42,518 nt of DNA, taken from contig JANRCR010000056.1 in NCBI GenBank assembly GCA_030726915.1, forward strand, positions 9,536 through 52,053, read 5' to 3'. Shown piece after piece: positions 8,613-16,304 of the stretch (within the stretch, counting starts at the first letter, position 1; every line of letters starts with the position of its first letter). The position numbers were made by a program, and so were the translations under genes. The notes under the pieces are model-generated. The model was given only the letters and a program-made list of their open reading frames with translations, made no database searches and was not told where the DNA came from. Source of the stretch: Candidatus Nanopelagicales bacterium (GTDB lineage: Bacteria > Actinomycetota > Actinomycetes > S36-B12).

Positions 8613-9461
8613 ATGCCGCCGTGGGTGCCGGGAGACGACGTATGGACCGTCGATCTCTTTGTCACCCTCAATCTGTGCCTGTTCACCGGCCTCTATCTCT
8701 GGTCCGTGCGATCCATCACCCGCCGCGGGATGACCTGGTCCCCCCTGCGCACCGGGAGCTTCCTCGTCGGAATGCTCCTGCTGGCCATCGCCTATCTCGG
8801 CCCGTTCGAGACCCTCGCGCACACCTTCTTTTGGGCCCACATGGGCCAGCACCTGATCGTCATGATGCTCGCGGCACCCTTCATCGTGCTGTCGTGTCCC
8901 GTTGCACTCACCATCCTGACGACGCAGGGTCGCACCCGCGCCACCATCATCAGGGCGCTGCGCTCGAGCGTCGGGCTGCTCCTCGTCAACCCGATCCTCA
9001 CCTGGACGCTCTTTGTCACCGTCCTGATCGGGTCGCACATCACACCGGTCATGGAGTGGGTGCTGGGTGATCACGACGCCATGGCCTTTGTCGAGCGACC
9101 CCTGTATCTGATCGCCGCCCTGCTCTTCTACTACCCACTCATTGGCAACGACATGTGCGCGCGGCGGCCGCGGCCGATCCATCGCGTGCTGGCACTCGGA
9201 CTCATGATGATCCCGGAGACGGTGCTCGGTGCGGTCATCTTCCTCTCCCCGGTCACCCTCTATCCGTCGTACGTCATGGCGACCACCGCGGTCGGCGCAG
9301 ATCCGGTCGTCGATCAACAGGTCGCTGGCGCGCTCATGTGGGCCATCACCATGGTGATCGACTCGATCTGGATGATGGTCGCGGCGGTGGAATGGTGGCG
9401 CTCCGAGGAGAGGTCCACCGCGCTCATGGAACGGCGCGAACGTCGGGAGTTGGCCCAGTGA
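8613..9461 (+). CDS. ctaG: CtaG-type cytochrome oxidase copper assembly protein
   Basis: A 282-residue membrane protein of the caa3-type CtaG family, needed to load CuB in subunit I. About seven hydrophobic spans are visible. Family marks include FFWAHMGQHLIVMMLAAP with its two histidines, the PLIGND loop, and DQQVAGALMWAITM near the C-terminus. The ATG at 8613 follows a TATCGT -10 box by six bases, so the mRNA is probably leaderless. It is divergent from the oxidase operon but separated from it by the formyltransferase island. The stop overlaps the thioredoxin gene as GTGA, joining the two in one assembly operon. An 11-codon copy of its N-terminus survives at 7636-7670. Confidence 0.93.
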   Translation: MPPWVPGDDVWTVDLFVTLNLCLFTGLYLWSVRSITRRGMTWSPLRTGSFLVGMLLLAIAYLGPFETLAHTFFWAHMGQHLIVMMLAAPFIVLSCPVALTILTTQGRTRATIIRALRSSVGLLLVNPILTWTLFVTVLIGSHITPVMEWVLGDHDAMAFVERPLYLIAALLFYYPLIGNDMCARRPRPIHRVLALGLMMIPETVLGAVIFLSPVTLYPSYVMATTAVGADPVVDQQVAGALMWAITMVIDSIWMMVAAVEWWRSEERSTALMERRERRELAQ

Positions 9462-10060
9462 CAGGCCACCGTGTCGCCATACGTTGTGTCGCGGTCATGG
9501 GAGCAGCGCTGGCCAGCCTGCTCACCAGTGGATGTGCAGGCTCCGGGCTGTACGCCGACGCTCCGGTTGTCACCATCCCCGCGACAGCACCCGCCATCAA
9601 CCCCGCGGTGGGTCTGACGGTCATCCCGCCGGATGAGCGTGAGGACGCGATCGTCATCGCCGGTGAAACCCTGAACGGCACGCCCCTGTCGACCCAGGAT
9701 CTGGCGGGCGACATTGTCGTGATCAACGCGTGGGCGTCCTGGTGCCCACCCTGTATCGAGGAGTTGCCGCTCCTGGAGTCGGCGGCCAAAGCCTTCGCCG
9801 ACCGGGGGGTCGTCTTCATCGGAGTCAACTCCCTCGATGATCCGATCGCGGCCGCGGGTCTGCTCGCCTCCAGCGTGTATCCCAGCATCGATGACCGAGA
9901 TGGCCGCGTCCTGGCGACGATTCCCGACGTGCCACCGCGATCCCTGCCGAGCACCGTGATCCTCGATGCGCAGGGCCGTGTCGCCGTGCGCATCATCGGA
10001 CCGGTGAAGCCCGGTCAGATTGAAGGCGCACTCGAGTTGCTCGTCGCCGAACCCGCGTAG
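9458..10060 (+). CDS. TlpA-like exported thioredoxin, probable lipoprotein
   Basis: A 200-residue thiol-disulfide oxidoreductase exported to the cell surface. It has a signal segment (about residues 7-25) ending at C26 in LTSGC, an imperfect lipobox. The thioredoxin fold carries the active site WASWCPPC (C96, C99) and a cis-proline stretch SLPSTVILD near residue 164. GTG at 9458 overlaps the ctaG stop, so the two genes are translated together. By analogy with TlpA and Sco-type proteins the likely job is keeping the CuA cysteines of subunit II (and perhaps the cupredoxin cysteines) reduced for copper insertion; this is inferred from the operon. General cytochrome c biogenesis is an alternative. 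Confidence 0.85.
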   Translation: MTGHRVAIRCVAVMGAALASLLTSGCAGSGLYADAPVVTIPATAPAINPAVGLTVIPPDEREDAIVIAGETLNGTPLSTQDLAGDIVVINAWASWCPPCIEELPLLESAAKAFADRGVVFIGVNSLDDPIAAAGLLASSVYPSIDDRDGRVLATIPDVPPRSLPSTVILDAQGRVAVRIIGPVKPGQIEGALELLVAEPA

Positions 10061-10077
10061 CGATACTGCCGAGCGGC

Positions 10078-10620
10078 TCACCCCGCATACTCAGCGCCGG
10101 CGAGCCACGTCTGCGTGATCAGCCGCGCGGCCTGCACCGGACCGATCTCCCCCGACTCGATCTCATCCCAGGCCGCAAACAGCAGACCGATGTACGACGC
10201 GGTCAACCAGCGGTAGGGATGATCCTGGCGTAGTCGACCGTGAGCCTGCAGGGTGGCGATGTAGACCGCCAGAGGAGTGACCGCGTCGATCCAATGGGTC
10301 TCGAGCACATCGTGGGTATCGACATGCAGCCGCAGGAATATCGTGCGCGATGCCAGTGGCATCAAGGCGACGGTGACCGCAAGTAATGCGACATCGACGT
10401 CATCATCCATCGATGTCGGCACGCGCTGCATCACCGCACCGATGCGTGCCACGGTGTCCATGGCCAGTGCCTCGATCAGATCACCTCGCGTCGGGTAGCG
10501 GTTGAAGATCGTGGTCCGGCTGATCCCCGCGCTGTCGGCGATCGTCTGCAAGGTCGCGTCCGGGCGTCGAGCCAGCACCTCGGCCGCGATATCAAGGATG
10601 CGCTCATTTTTGATCACCAC
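10078..10620 (-). CDS. TetR-family transcriptional regulator
   Basis: A 180-residue DNA-binding regulator. The N-terminal helix-turn-helix is typical: ILDIAAEVLARRPDATLQTIAD then AGISRTTIFNRYPTRGDLIEAL. The C-terminal ligand domain is unremarkable and its ligand unknown. The start is one of two adjacent GTG codons (10620 or 10617); a TAACTT box six bases before 10620 supports a leaderless start there. It is divergent from the DUF418 gene across a 46-base gap holding a 7-base inverted repeat, so it very likely controls itself and that neighbour. Confidence 0.9.
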   Translation of the reverse strand: MVIKNERILDIAAEVLARRPDATLQTIADSAGISRTTIFNRYPTRGDLIEALAMDTVARIGAVMQRVPTSMDDDVDVALLAVTVALMPLASRTIFLRLHVDTHDVLETHWIDAVTPLAVYIATLQAHGRLRQDHPYRWLTASYIGLLFAAWDEIESGEIGPVQAARLITQTWLAGAEYAG

Positions 10621-10623
10621 GTT

Positions 10624-10660
10624 CAGAAGTTAACAGACTCGTTCACTTCTGGCGTAGGGT
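10624..10660. promoter_or_regulatory. Divergent promoter with TetR-type operator
   Basis: A perfect inverted repeat with arms CAGAAGT (10624-10630) and ACTTCTG (10645-10651), 14 bases apart, fills the gap between tetR and the DUF418 gene. The -10 box of tetR (TAACTT, minus strand, 10627-10632) overlaps the left arm. The -10 box of the DUF418 gene (TAGGGT, 10655-10660) lies just past the right arm and six bases before its ATG. A bound dimer would block both promoters. Confidence 0.6.
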
Positions 10661-10666
10661 AGAGCC

Positions 10667-11830
10667 ATGCCGGTGACGCAGTCGGCCCCTGCGGCTCGCG
10701 AGGCACTTCCCGATCGGGTTCGCGGTATCGCGCTGCTGGGCATCGTGGTCGTCAATGCCGCATACCTGGGTATCAGCGCGGATGGCTTCACCGCGGAATC
10801 GGTCGACGGAGTCGGCAATCGCTTCACCGCGCTGGTGGTCGTGGCGCTCGCCCAGGGCAAGTTCTACCTGCTGTTCTCATTCCTTTTCGGCTATAGCGCA
10901 TCGTTCATCCTGCGCGACCAGAGTCCACCGAATCGGCGACGCTACCTACGCCGGATGGGTGCGCTGTTCCTCTTCGGCCTCGCGCACGCGGTGTTCTTCT
11001 TCGTCGGTGACATCCTCATCACCTACGCCATCCTCGGCCTCCTGCTCCTCTCCGTGTCCCGGGCCTCCGACCGCGCATTGCGGATATGGACCATCGCCTC
11101 GATCGCTTTATCGGTGTTCTTCATCCTGACCGTGAGCGCGCTGCTGGCTGCTTTCCCCGATGAGGGATCCGGGCTCGAAGGCCTGGAGACCGCTCTCGCG
11201 ACGGGCACCTTCGCCGAAGCGACACTCGCCCGACTCGACGCACTGCCCACTGTGCTCCTCAGTGTCTTCTTCCTGCAGGGACCGATGGCGTTCGCGGCCT
11301 TCATCCTCGGCCTGCGTGCATCGCGTCGCCGCCTGCTCGCCAACCCCGCCGACCATCTCGACCTGTGGCGGACGGTGTCACGTTGGGGCTGGGGAATCGG
11401 CCTACCGCTGCAGGTGCTCGCCGCCGGACTGCAGATCGGCGCGGTGGCAGCGGGCACCAGTTATTCCTTCGCGGGCGCTGCTGGACTGGCCCTGGGCTTC
11501 ATCACGGCACCGATACTCGCCGCGGGCTATCTGGGCAGTATTGCGCTGCTCCTGGCACGACGACCCACGGCTCTTGCATTCCTCGCACCGGCCGGGCGCA
11601 TGTCGCTCACGGTCTATATCGGCGAATCAGCACTGCTATCGATCGTGTTCAGTGCGTACGGCATCGGTTACTTCGGTCAGTGGGGAGCACTCGCTGTCGT
11701 CGCGACGGCCATCGCATCATGGGTCGTGCTGTCGGTGTTCGCCTGGATCTGGATGCGCAGGTTCACCAAGGGGCCCCTCGAAAACGTCCTCGCACTCATG
11801 ACCGGCAAGGGATCCCCAGCGTCTGGCTGA
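10667..11830 (+). CDS. DUF418 (YeiB-like) membrane protein
   Basis: A 387-residue integral membrane protein with about ten hydrophobic spans. The start, DRVRGIALLGIVVVNAAYLG, and the next helix pair, AQGKFYLLFSFLFGYSASFIL, are the N-terminal signature of the YeiB family; the C-terminal DUF418 part (LTVYIGESALLSIVFSAYGIGYFGQWG) is also recognisable. Members are thought to be transporters or acyl-transfer related, but no activity is established. The ATG at 10667 is six bases after TAGGGT. Control by the divergent TetR gene suggests it exports or handles the regulator's ligand; this is inference. Confidence 0.88.
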   Translation: MPVTQSAPAAREALPDRVRGIALLGIVVVNAAYLGISADGFTAESVDGVGNRFTALVVVALAQGKFYLLFSFLFGYSASFILRDQSPPNRRRYLRRMGALFLFGLAHAVFFFVGDILITYAILGLLLLSVSRASDRALRIWTIASIALSVFFILTVSALLAAFPDEGSGLEGLETALATGTFAEATLARLDALPTVLLSVFFLQGPMAFAAFILGLRASRRRLLANPADHLDLWRTVSRWGWGIGLPLQVLAAGLQIGAVAAGTSYSFAGAAGLALGFITAPILAAGYLGSIALLLARRPTALAFLAPAGRMSLTVYIGESALLSIVFSAYGIGYFGQWGALAVVATAIASWVVLSVFAWIWMRRFTKGPLENVLALMTGKGSPASG

Positions 11831-11842
11831 TCGCTCCATTCA

Positions 11843-11855
11843 TCCGCCGCAGGCG
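11843..11855. terminator. Short hairpin between convergent genes
   Basis: CCGCC-GCA-GGCGG lies in the 61-base gap between the convergent DUF418 and renalase-like genes, with a second weak repeat (TGACGA / TCGTCA) at 11877-11894. There is no T-tract, so this is only a possible terminator. Confidence 0.3.
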
Positions 11856-11891
11856 GCAGAGTGGTGATGCGGGAGTTGACGACCTACCTCG

Positions 11892-12854
11892 TCAGGTGAG
11901 CGCCTCGCCCATCGCCCGACCCAGGGCGTCGCCCGAGACCCAGGCCGACTGCGTGCGCGGCACACCGGCCCAGCCATCGCCCGCGCGCCCGACGATGCCG
12001 TCGAAGGCGAAGACCTCGGGCCGTGCATGCGCGGGGCGCGCGTAGGTCCAGCGCTTCACCGTGAACCACGAGGGCACGCCGCCTTGGCTGAGATTGCCCA
12101 GGACCGCGAGCATGGCGGGGGCGGCGGTGACGGGATTGGCGAGGTGGCCCGCCGCGAGCACGGGGGTGGAGTGCGCGACCAGCACGGGCGCACCATCACC
12201 GCGGCGTGATCCGTCATCGGCGACGAAGGACAGCACGGGATCGTCGTTGACGAAGGCGCCGTCGAAGTCCCACGTGCGATCGTCGTACACCGCCACCAGC
12301 GCCAGCACCGGCTCCCACATCGGTGCGTGATCGAACGGCACCAGCACGTCCATCTGGGGGTCCGGGCCGCACAGCGCAACTGATCGATACTCGCGATCGG
12401 CGATGCGCACACTGTCCGGACCTACGTCGATGCCGGTGACGTCGAAGGGATGTCGGATCTCGACCAGATCCGACGGCAGTGCACCGGCAAGATCCTCGAC
12501 GAGGCTGCGCAGTCCCAGTGGCGCCGCGTAGCGCATGGGACCGATCTTGGTGCCAATCACACCCGTGCCGTCGGCGATGTGGAAGGTATCGGTCCAGGGG
12601 CACAGCAATCCGCGACCGATCCAGTCACCGACGACGTTGCCGAAGCGGGCGTCATCAACGGTGAAGTAGGACGCCCCGACGTCGACGGGCCGCCCGTCGT
12701 ACGCCGTGCCGGTGTCGCGCAGGGTTTGGGTCGCCAGGCGCCCCCCGAGTCGATGGCCGCGGTCGTAGACATCGACGGTGCAGCCCAACTCAGCGAGTGC
12801 ACCCGCGCAGGACACACCACTGATGCCGCCCCCGATCACTGCGACATGTGCCAT
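11892..12854 (-). CDS. Renalase-like FAD-dependent oxidoreductase
   Basis: A 320-residue soluble flavoprotein of the NAD(P)/FAD amine-oxidase group. The N-terminus is a dinucleotide-binding fold, VAVIGGGISGVSCAGALAELG, followed by the GHRLGGRLAT segment that contacts FAD. DVGASYFTVDD and the C-terminal GDA motif (WVSGDALGRAMGEAL) match the renalase-type layout. Substrate unknown. The ATG at 12854 has AGGA seven bases upstream and is ten bases after the DUF3151 stop, so it is the last gene of the fda / DUF3151 operon. The frame remains open upstream into DUF3151, but that part is non-coding in this frame. Confidence 0.85.
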   Translation of the reverse strand: MAHVAVIGGGISGVSCAGALAELGCTVDVYDRGHRLGGRLATQTLRDTGTAYDGRPVDVGASYFTVDDARFGNVVGDWIGRGLLCPWTDTFHIADGTGVIGTKIGPMRYAAPLGLRSLVEDLAGALPSDLVEIRHPFDVTGIDVGPDSVRIADREYRSVALCGPDPQMDVLVPFDHAPMWEPVLALVAVYDDRTWDFDGAFVNDDPVLSFVADDGSRRGDGAPVLVAHSTPVLAAGHLANPVTAAPAMLAVLGNLSQGGVPSWFTVKRWTYARPAHARPEVFAFDGIVGRAGDGWAGVPRTQSAWVSGDALGRAMGEALT

Positions 12855-12864
12855 GGCGACCGTC

Positions 12865-13266
12865 CTAGCCGAGACCCGGATCGCAGTCGATGATGAAGTC
12901 CGCGCAGCGCTGCGCCTCATCCACCTCATCGATGGTGGCCGCCGCACGCTGCAGGGCGATCAGACAGCGCAGGAATCCGCGGTTGGGATCATGTGACCAC
13001 GGCACGGGTCCGTGACCCTTCCACCCATTGCGTCGCAGTGCATCGAGGCCACGGTGGTAGCCGACACGGGCATAGGCGTAGGACTCCACCACGCGACCGT
13101 CATCCCATGCCGCGTCCGCGAGCGTTGCCCAGGCCAGACTCGACTGCGGATAGCGTCGCGCGACGTCGTTGGGATCCGCGCCACCCTCGAGCGCCAGGCG
13201 CGGCCCCGGGTCGTCGGGCAGCAGGGTGGGTGGAGGACCGCCGAGCAGGTTTCCATGAAGGCTCAC
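12865..13266 (-). CDS. DUF3151 family protein
   Basis: A 133-residue conserved actinobacterial protein of unknown function. It matches DUF3151 from memory: LPDDPGPRLALEGG, RYPQSSLAWATLADAAW, ESYAYARVGYHRGLDALRRNGWKG, and HDPNRGFLRCLIALQRAAATI near the C-terminus. In actinobacteria it commonly sits next to the fructose-bisphosphate aldolase gene, as here (25 bases downstream of fda). The start is GTG at 13266; a CATGAT box six bases upstream could give a second, leaderless transcript. The tetratricopeptide-like helical pattern hints at a protein-binding role, unproven. Confidence 0.88.
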   Translation of the reverse strand: MSLHGNLLGGPPPTLLPDDPGPRLALEGGADPNDVARRYPQSSLAWATLADAAWDDGRVVESYAYARVGYHRGLDALRRNGWKGHGPVPWSHDPNRGFLRCLIALQRAAATIDEVDEAQRCADFIIDCDPGLG

Positions 13267-13291
13267 GCCGCCATCATGCCGCTAGCCGGAA

Positions 13292-14179
13292 TCAGGTGAT
13301 GGACGCGGTGTAGATCTCGTCGATCGTGGCCTGCAGCGTCGCGGTGAAGTCGGCGTCACTCTGCTGTGCCGATAGGCCCTCGCTCAGTGCCCGGGAGAAG
13401 CTGGCAATCATGCCGTGATTGGCCGTGAGCATGTCGCAGGCGTCATCGCGGGAGTAGCCGCCGGACAGGGCAACCACGCGCAGCACCCGGGGATCATTGA
13501 TGAAAACGCTGTAGAAATTGTTGGCGCTCGGCAGCGACAGTTTGAACATCACCTGGTGACCCTCGGGCACCCGATCCAGGCCGGCCAGCAGGTCATCGCG
13601 CAGGAGCACCTCACTCGCAGCCTTATCGTCGCTCTTGATGTTGACCTCGGGCTCGATGATCGGCACGAGACCGTGGCCGAGGATCTGCAGGGCGACGTCG
13701 AACTGCTGGTCGACGACGGCCTTGACCCCAGCGGGGTTGGCTGCATTGATGACAGAGCGCATCTTGGTGCCAAAAACACCCTTGCCTGCCGCGCGCGCAC
13801 ACAGATCATCCAGATGGGGCATCGGCTTCATGACCTGGACGCCGTCCACCTCGTCGGCGAGACCAAGGTCCACTTTGACGAGAGGCACCACGCGCTTGAC
13901 GTTCCACAAGTAGGCCGGCGTCGGCTGGCCCTCCACATCGCGGTCCATCGTCATCTCAAACAGGATCGCCGCGAGCACCTTGTCGCCGTTGAACGCCGGG
14001 TTCGTCATGATGCGCGAGCGCATCTGATGCACCAGGTCATACATCTGCTGCTCACCGGAGTAGGCGCTCTCCTCAATGCCGTAGAGCGAGAGTGCCTTGG
14101 GGGTGCTGCCACCACTTTGATCGAGGGCGGCGATGAAGCCCTTGCCGGACCCCATCTGGGTGCGCATGTCGTTGGTCAT
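13292..14179 (-). CDS. fda: Class I fructose-bisphosphate aldolase
   Basis: Glycolytic enzyme cleaving fructose-1,6-bisphosphate to two triose phosphates by a Schiff base. The 295-residue product belongs to the bacterial class I (Fda) group: GKGFIAALDQSGGSTPKAL near the N-terminus, FGTKMRSVI, IIEPEVNIKSD, and the catalytic lysine K213 in VMFKLSLPS, close to K212 of the staphylococcal enzyme. Many actinobacteria carry the unrelated metal-dependent class II enzyme in this neighbourhood, so this may be a replacement. The ATG at 14179 has AGGAGA seven bases upstream. A perfect 12-base palindrome 40 bases upstream suggests LacI-family control. Confidence 0.95.
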   Translation of the reverse strand: MTNDMRTQMGSGKGFIAALDQSGGSTPKALSLYGIEESAYSGEQQMYDLVHQMRSRIMTNPAFNGDKVLAAILFEMTMDRDVEGQPTPAYLWNVKRVVPLVKVDLGLADEVDGVQVMKPMPHLDDLCARAAGKGVFGTKMRSVINAANPAGVKAVVDQQFDVALQILGHGLVPIIEPEVNIKSDDKAASEVLLRDDLLAGLDRVPEGHQVMFKLSLPSANNFYSVFINDPRVLRVVALSGGYSRDDACDMLTANHGMIASFSRALSEGLSAQQSDADFTATLQATIDEIYTASIT

Positions 14180-14219
14180 GAGGCGTTCTCCTGTGCCGAG
14201 GTGGACCTGCAGCCTATCG

Positions 14220-14231
14220 GCAAACGTTTGC
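14220..14231. promoter_or_regulatory. LacI-family-like operator upstream of fda
   Basis: GCAAACGTTTGC is a perfect 12-base palindrome with the central CG typical of LacI/GalR-family operators. It lies 40 bases before the fda ATG and between fda and the divergent glycosyltransferase gene. No LacI-family gene is present in the window. Confidence 0.5.
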
Positions 14232-14345
14232 AGGCAAGAAGGGGCACTGCCGGAGTTATCCCCTGGCCCATGTCGTGGATCCACGGGACACCTAGCCTTG
14301 ACCGGTCACACCATGATGGCCATCCGCAGCAGGGAGAGCTCACCG

Positions 14346-15680
14346 ATGTCCGATAGCGCAGCCCGTCCCCTCACGATCTTGTTCATGCCGGAAAACGGCC
14401 ATGGCCCCACGAATCAGTGCATCGGGATTGGCAAAGTCTTGATGGACCGCGGTCACCGCGTGGTGTTCGCCGCGGAGGCATCATGGAAGGGAGAGTTGAG
14501 CGCGCTGGGCTTTGAGGAGGACCTCGTTGATCTCGCCCCACCGGAGGCATGCGACGAGGAGCACAGCGGGGGCGGCGTGTGGATGGACTACATCCGCGAG
14601 ACCGCAGCCGAGTTCCGCAAGCCCACCATCGAACAACTAGAGACCTTCATTGCACCGACGTGGCAGGCACTCATCGACACGGCGATGTATTGCGAGGTGC
14701 AGTTAAAGCACATCATCGAGCGGGTCAAGCCCGATGTGGTTGTTGAGGACAACGTGTTGTGCTTCCCCGCCCTGATGACCGCCGGTGTGCCATTTGTGCG
14801 CATCGTTTCGTGCAATCCCCTCGAGATAAAGGGCAATGCGATCGCCCCGGTCTTTTCGGGGTATGCCGCGAACGACGATGCGCACTGGCAGGCATTTCGC
14901 GATGAGTACGACCGCACCCATCGGGCAATCTGGACGGCGTTCAACGAATTTGTGACCGCCAACGGCGCTCCTGCACTTCCCGACCTTGAGTTCATTCACA
15001 CCTCCGATGCGGCAAATCTGTACGTGTACCCGAAAGAAGCTGACTACACCGACCAGCGGCCCCTTGATGGTCGTTGGCATCGCATGGACTCATCGGTGCG
15101 CTCCACTGACGAGGCATACGAGATCCCTGCCGCGGTTGCTGACCGTCCGGCAGATAGCGCGCTGATCTACCTGTCCCTTGGATCAATGGGCAGCTCGGAT
15201 GTGGACCTGATGAAGCGTCTCATTGATGTGCTTGGCAGGACACGCCACCGCTTCATCGTCTCCATGGGACGGCAGCACGCTCAGTACGAACTGGCTGACA
15301 ACATGGTGGGCGCGCAGTTCCTGCCTCAGACCAGCATCATCCCGCTGGTCGACCTCGTGATCACGCACGGCGGCAACAACACCACCACGGAGTCACTCCA
15401 CTTTGGCAAGCCAATGATCCTGCTGCCACTTTTTTGGGATCAGTACGACAATGCGCAGCGCATGGATGAACTCGGTTTCGGCAAGCGCCTTGCCACGTAC
15501 ACCTTCACCGAGGATGACATGGACAACGCGCTGGAATCACTGCTGGGTGATGCTGACCTGGCAGAGCGCATGGCTGCCACGGCGACCGCTATCGCCTCGC
15601 GCCAAGGCACCACGGTGGGAGCGGATGTGATCGAGGCCGTGGCACGCGAGCACGCGACCTCCTTCAGTCCCCGGGGGTGA
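14346..15680 (+). CDS. GT1-type UDP-glycosyltransferase
   Basis: A 444-residue glycosyltransferase with the GT-B double Rossmann layout of the MGT/UGT group, which transfers a sugar from a nucleotide donor to a small lipophilic acceptor. The N-terminal loop ILFMPENGHGPTNQCIGIG holds the expected catalytic histidine (H19). The C-terminal donor site reads YLSLGSMG, then VDLVITHGGNNTTTES and GKPMILLPLFWDQYDNAQRM, the UGT signature region with a closing D-Q pair. No signal peptide, so cytosolic. ATG at 14346 is preceded by AGGGAGAG; an in-frame ATG at 14313 is less likely. G+C looks somewhat lower than in the flanking core genes, consistent with acquisition. The acceptor cannot be guessed. Confidence 0.88.
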   Translation: MSDSAARPLTILFMPENGHGPTNQCIGIGKVLMDRGHRVVFAAEASWKGELSALGFEEDLVDLAPPEACDEEHSGGGVWMDYIRETAAEFRKPTIEQLETFIAPTWQALIDTAMYCEVQLKHIIERVKPDVVVEDNVLCFPALMTAGVPFVRIVSCNPLEIKGNAIAPVFSGYAANDDAHWQAFRDEYDRTHRAIWTAFNEFVTANGAPALPDLEFIHTSDAANLYVYPKEADYTDQRPLDGRWHRMDSSVRSTDEAYEIPAAVADRPADSALIYLSLGSMGSSDVDLMKRLIDVLGRTRHRFIVSMGRQHAQYELADNMVGAQFLPQTSIIPLVDLVITHGGNNTTTESLHFGKPMILLPLFWDQYDNAQRMDELGFGKRLATYTFTEDDMDNALESLLGDADLAERMAATATAIASRQGTTVGADVIEAVAREHATSFSPRG

Positions 15681-15690
15681 GGCGGCTCGG

Positions 15691-15822
15691 TCATCGCAGC
15701 GGATCGTCGTAGCGGACCTCCACCGATGCCGTGTCGGGGATGTAGCGCAGCACCTCCTGTGCGGCCACCTCGGCCTGGGTCAGCGGGACACTCGGAGCTG
15801 GGGGCCGCCTCGGGCTCCCCAC
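15691..15822 (-). CDS. Possible 43-residue ORF or gene remnant
   Basis: A short frame from GTG 15822 to TGA 15693, ending with TQAEVAAQEVLRYIPDTASVEVRYDDPLR. The composition of this end resembles a real protein C-terminus, but I recognise no family and there is no clear ribosome site. It lies in the 185-base gap between the glycosyltransferase and the VOC gene. It may be a tiny gene, a decayed 3' end, or chance. Confidence 0.25.
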   Translation of the reverse strand: MGSPRRPPAPSVPLTQAEVAAQEVLRYIPDTASVEVRYDDPLR

Positions 15823-15865
15823 CAATACGCCATCCCCCCGGGCCGCGACGCCATCCGGATGCTGA

Positions 15866-16222
15866 CTACGCCGAGCCGCTCGAGACAGCGATGCGATTGC
15901 CCTCGCAATCGGCGAACTCCGCGACGCGGATCCCGGGCTCGACCTCGGTGACGGGGTAGAGGACACGGCCACCGGCAGCGACGGCTCGATCGAGGACCTG
16001 CTCGGCGTCGGCGACGTCGAAGTAGACACGACATCCGTCGAGAGACGGGACATAACTATCCCCGTGGGCGAGGGCACCGACCGCGCCCACGGGCTCGAGG
16101 AAGACGGCCATGTCATGACCGTCCATGACACGGCGTTCCAGAGGGACGCCCAGCACCGCTTCGTAGAAGGCCACCGCCCTGGCAAGGTCCAGGACCGGAA
16201 TCTCAAACCAGACCACGGCCAT
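15866..16222 (-). CDS. VOC (glyoxalase/dioxygenase fold) family protein
   Basis: A 118-residue single-domain protein of the vicinal-oxygen-chelate superfamily. It opens with WFEIPVLDLARAVAFYEAVLG and has the paired beta-alpha-beta-beta-beta modules, with GCRVYFDVADAEQVLDRAVAAGG and EVEPGIRVAEFADCEGNRIAV in the second half. Candidate metal ligands are few (E10 and E105 region), so it could be a binding protein rather than an enzyme. I chose ATG at 16222 because a TACAGT -10 box lies seven bases upstream; a GTG at 16231 is in frame, and GGAGGT lies too close to the ATG to serve as a normal ribosome site. Divergent from the class V aminotransferase. Confidence 0.82.
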   Translation of the reverse strand: MAVVWFEIPVLDLARAVAFYEAVLGVPLERRVMDGHDMAVFLEPVGAVGALAHGDSYVPSLDGCRVYFDVADAEQVLDRAVAAGGRVLYPVTEVEPGIRVAEFADCEGNRIAVSSGSA

Positions 16223-16229
16223 AACCTCC

Positions 16230-16235
16230 ACTGTA
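16230..16235 (-). promoter_or_regulatory. -10 box of the VOC gene (leaderless start)
   Basis: TACAGT on the minus strand, seven bases before the ATG at 16222. It settles the start choice between that ATG and the GTG at 16231. Confidence 0.5.
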
Positions 16236-16240
16236 AAGGA

Positions 16241-16271
16241 CCGGGGTGCTGCTCCTCGCGACTCACCCCGG
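16241..16271. promoter_or_regulatory. Inverted repeat, candidate operator
   Basis: Perfect 8-base arms CCGGGGTG (16241-16248) and CACCCCGG (16264-16271) separated by 15 bases, so the half-sites are 23 bases apart centre to centre, about two helical turns. It lies between the divergent VOC and aminotransferase promoters and could regulate both. Confidence 0.45.
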
Positions 16272-16292
16272 GAGTCCGTGGTCAGTCGCGAC

Positions 16293-16298
16293 TAGCAT
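16293..16298 (+). promoter_or_regulatory. -10 box of the class V aminotransferase (leaderless start)
   Basis: TAGCAT, six bases before the GTG at 16305, embedded between two TCGCGA palindromes (16286-16291 and 16298-16303). Confidence 0.5.
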
Positions 16299-16304
16299 CG
16301 CGAC

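Noticed and set aside
13267-13291. Separate promoter for DUF3151
   Set aside because: The CATGAT box at the right distance is a poor match and the gene follows fda by 25 bases, so co-transcription is the simpler reading.
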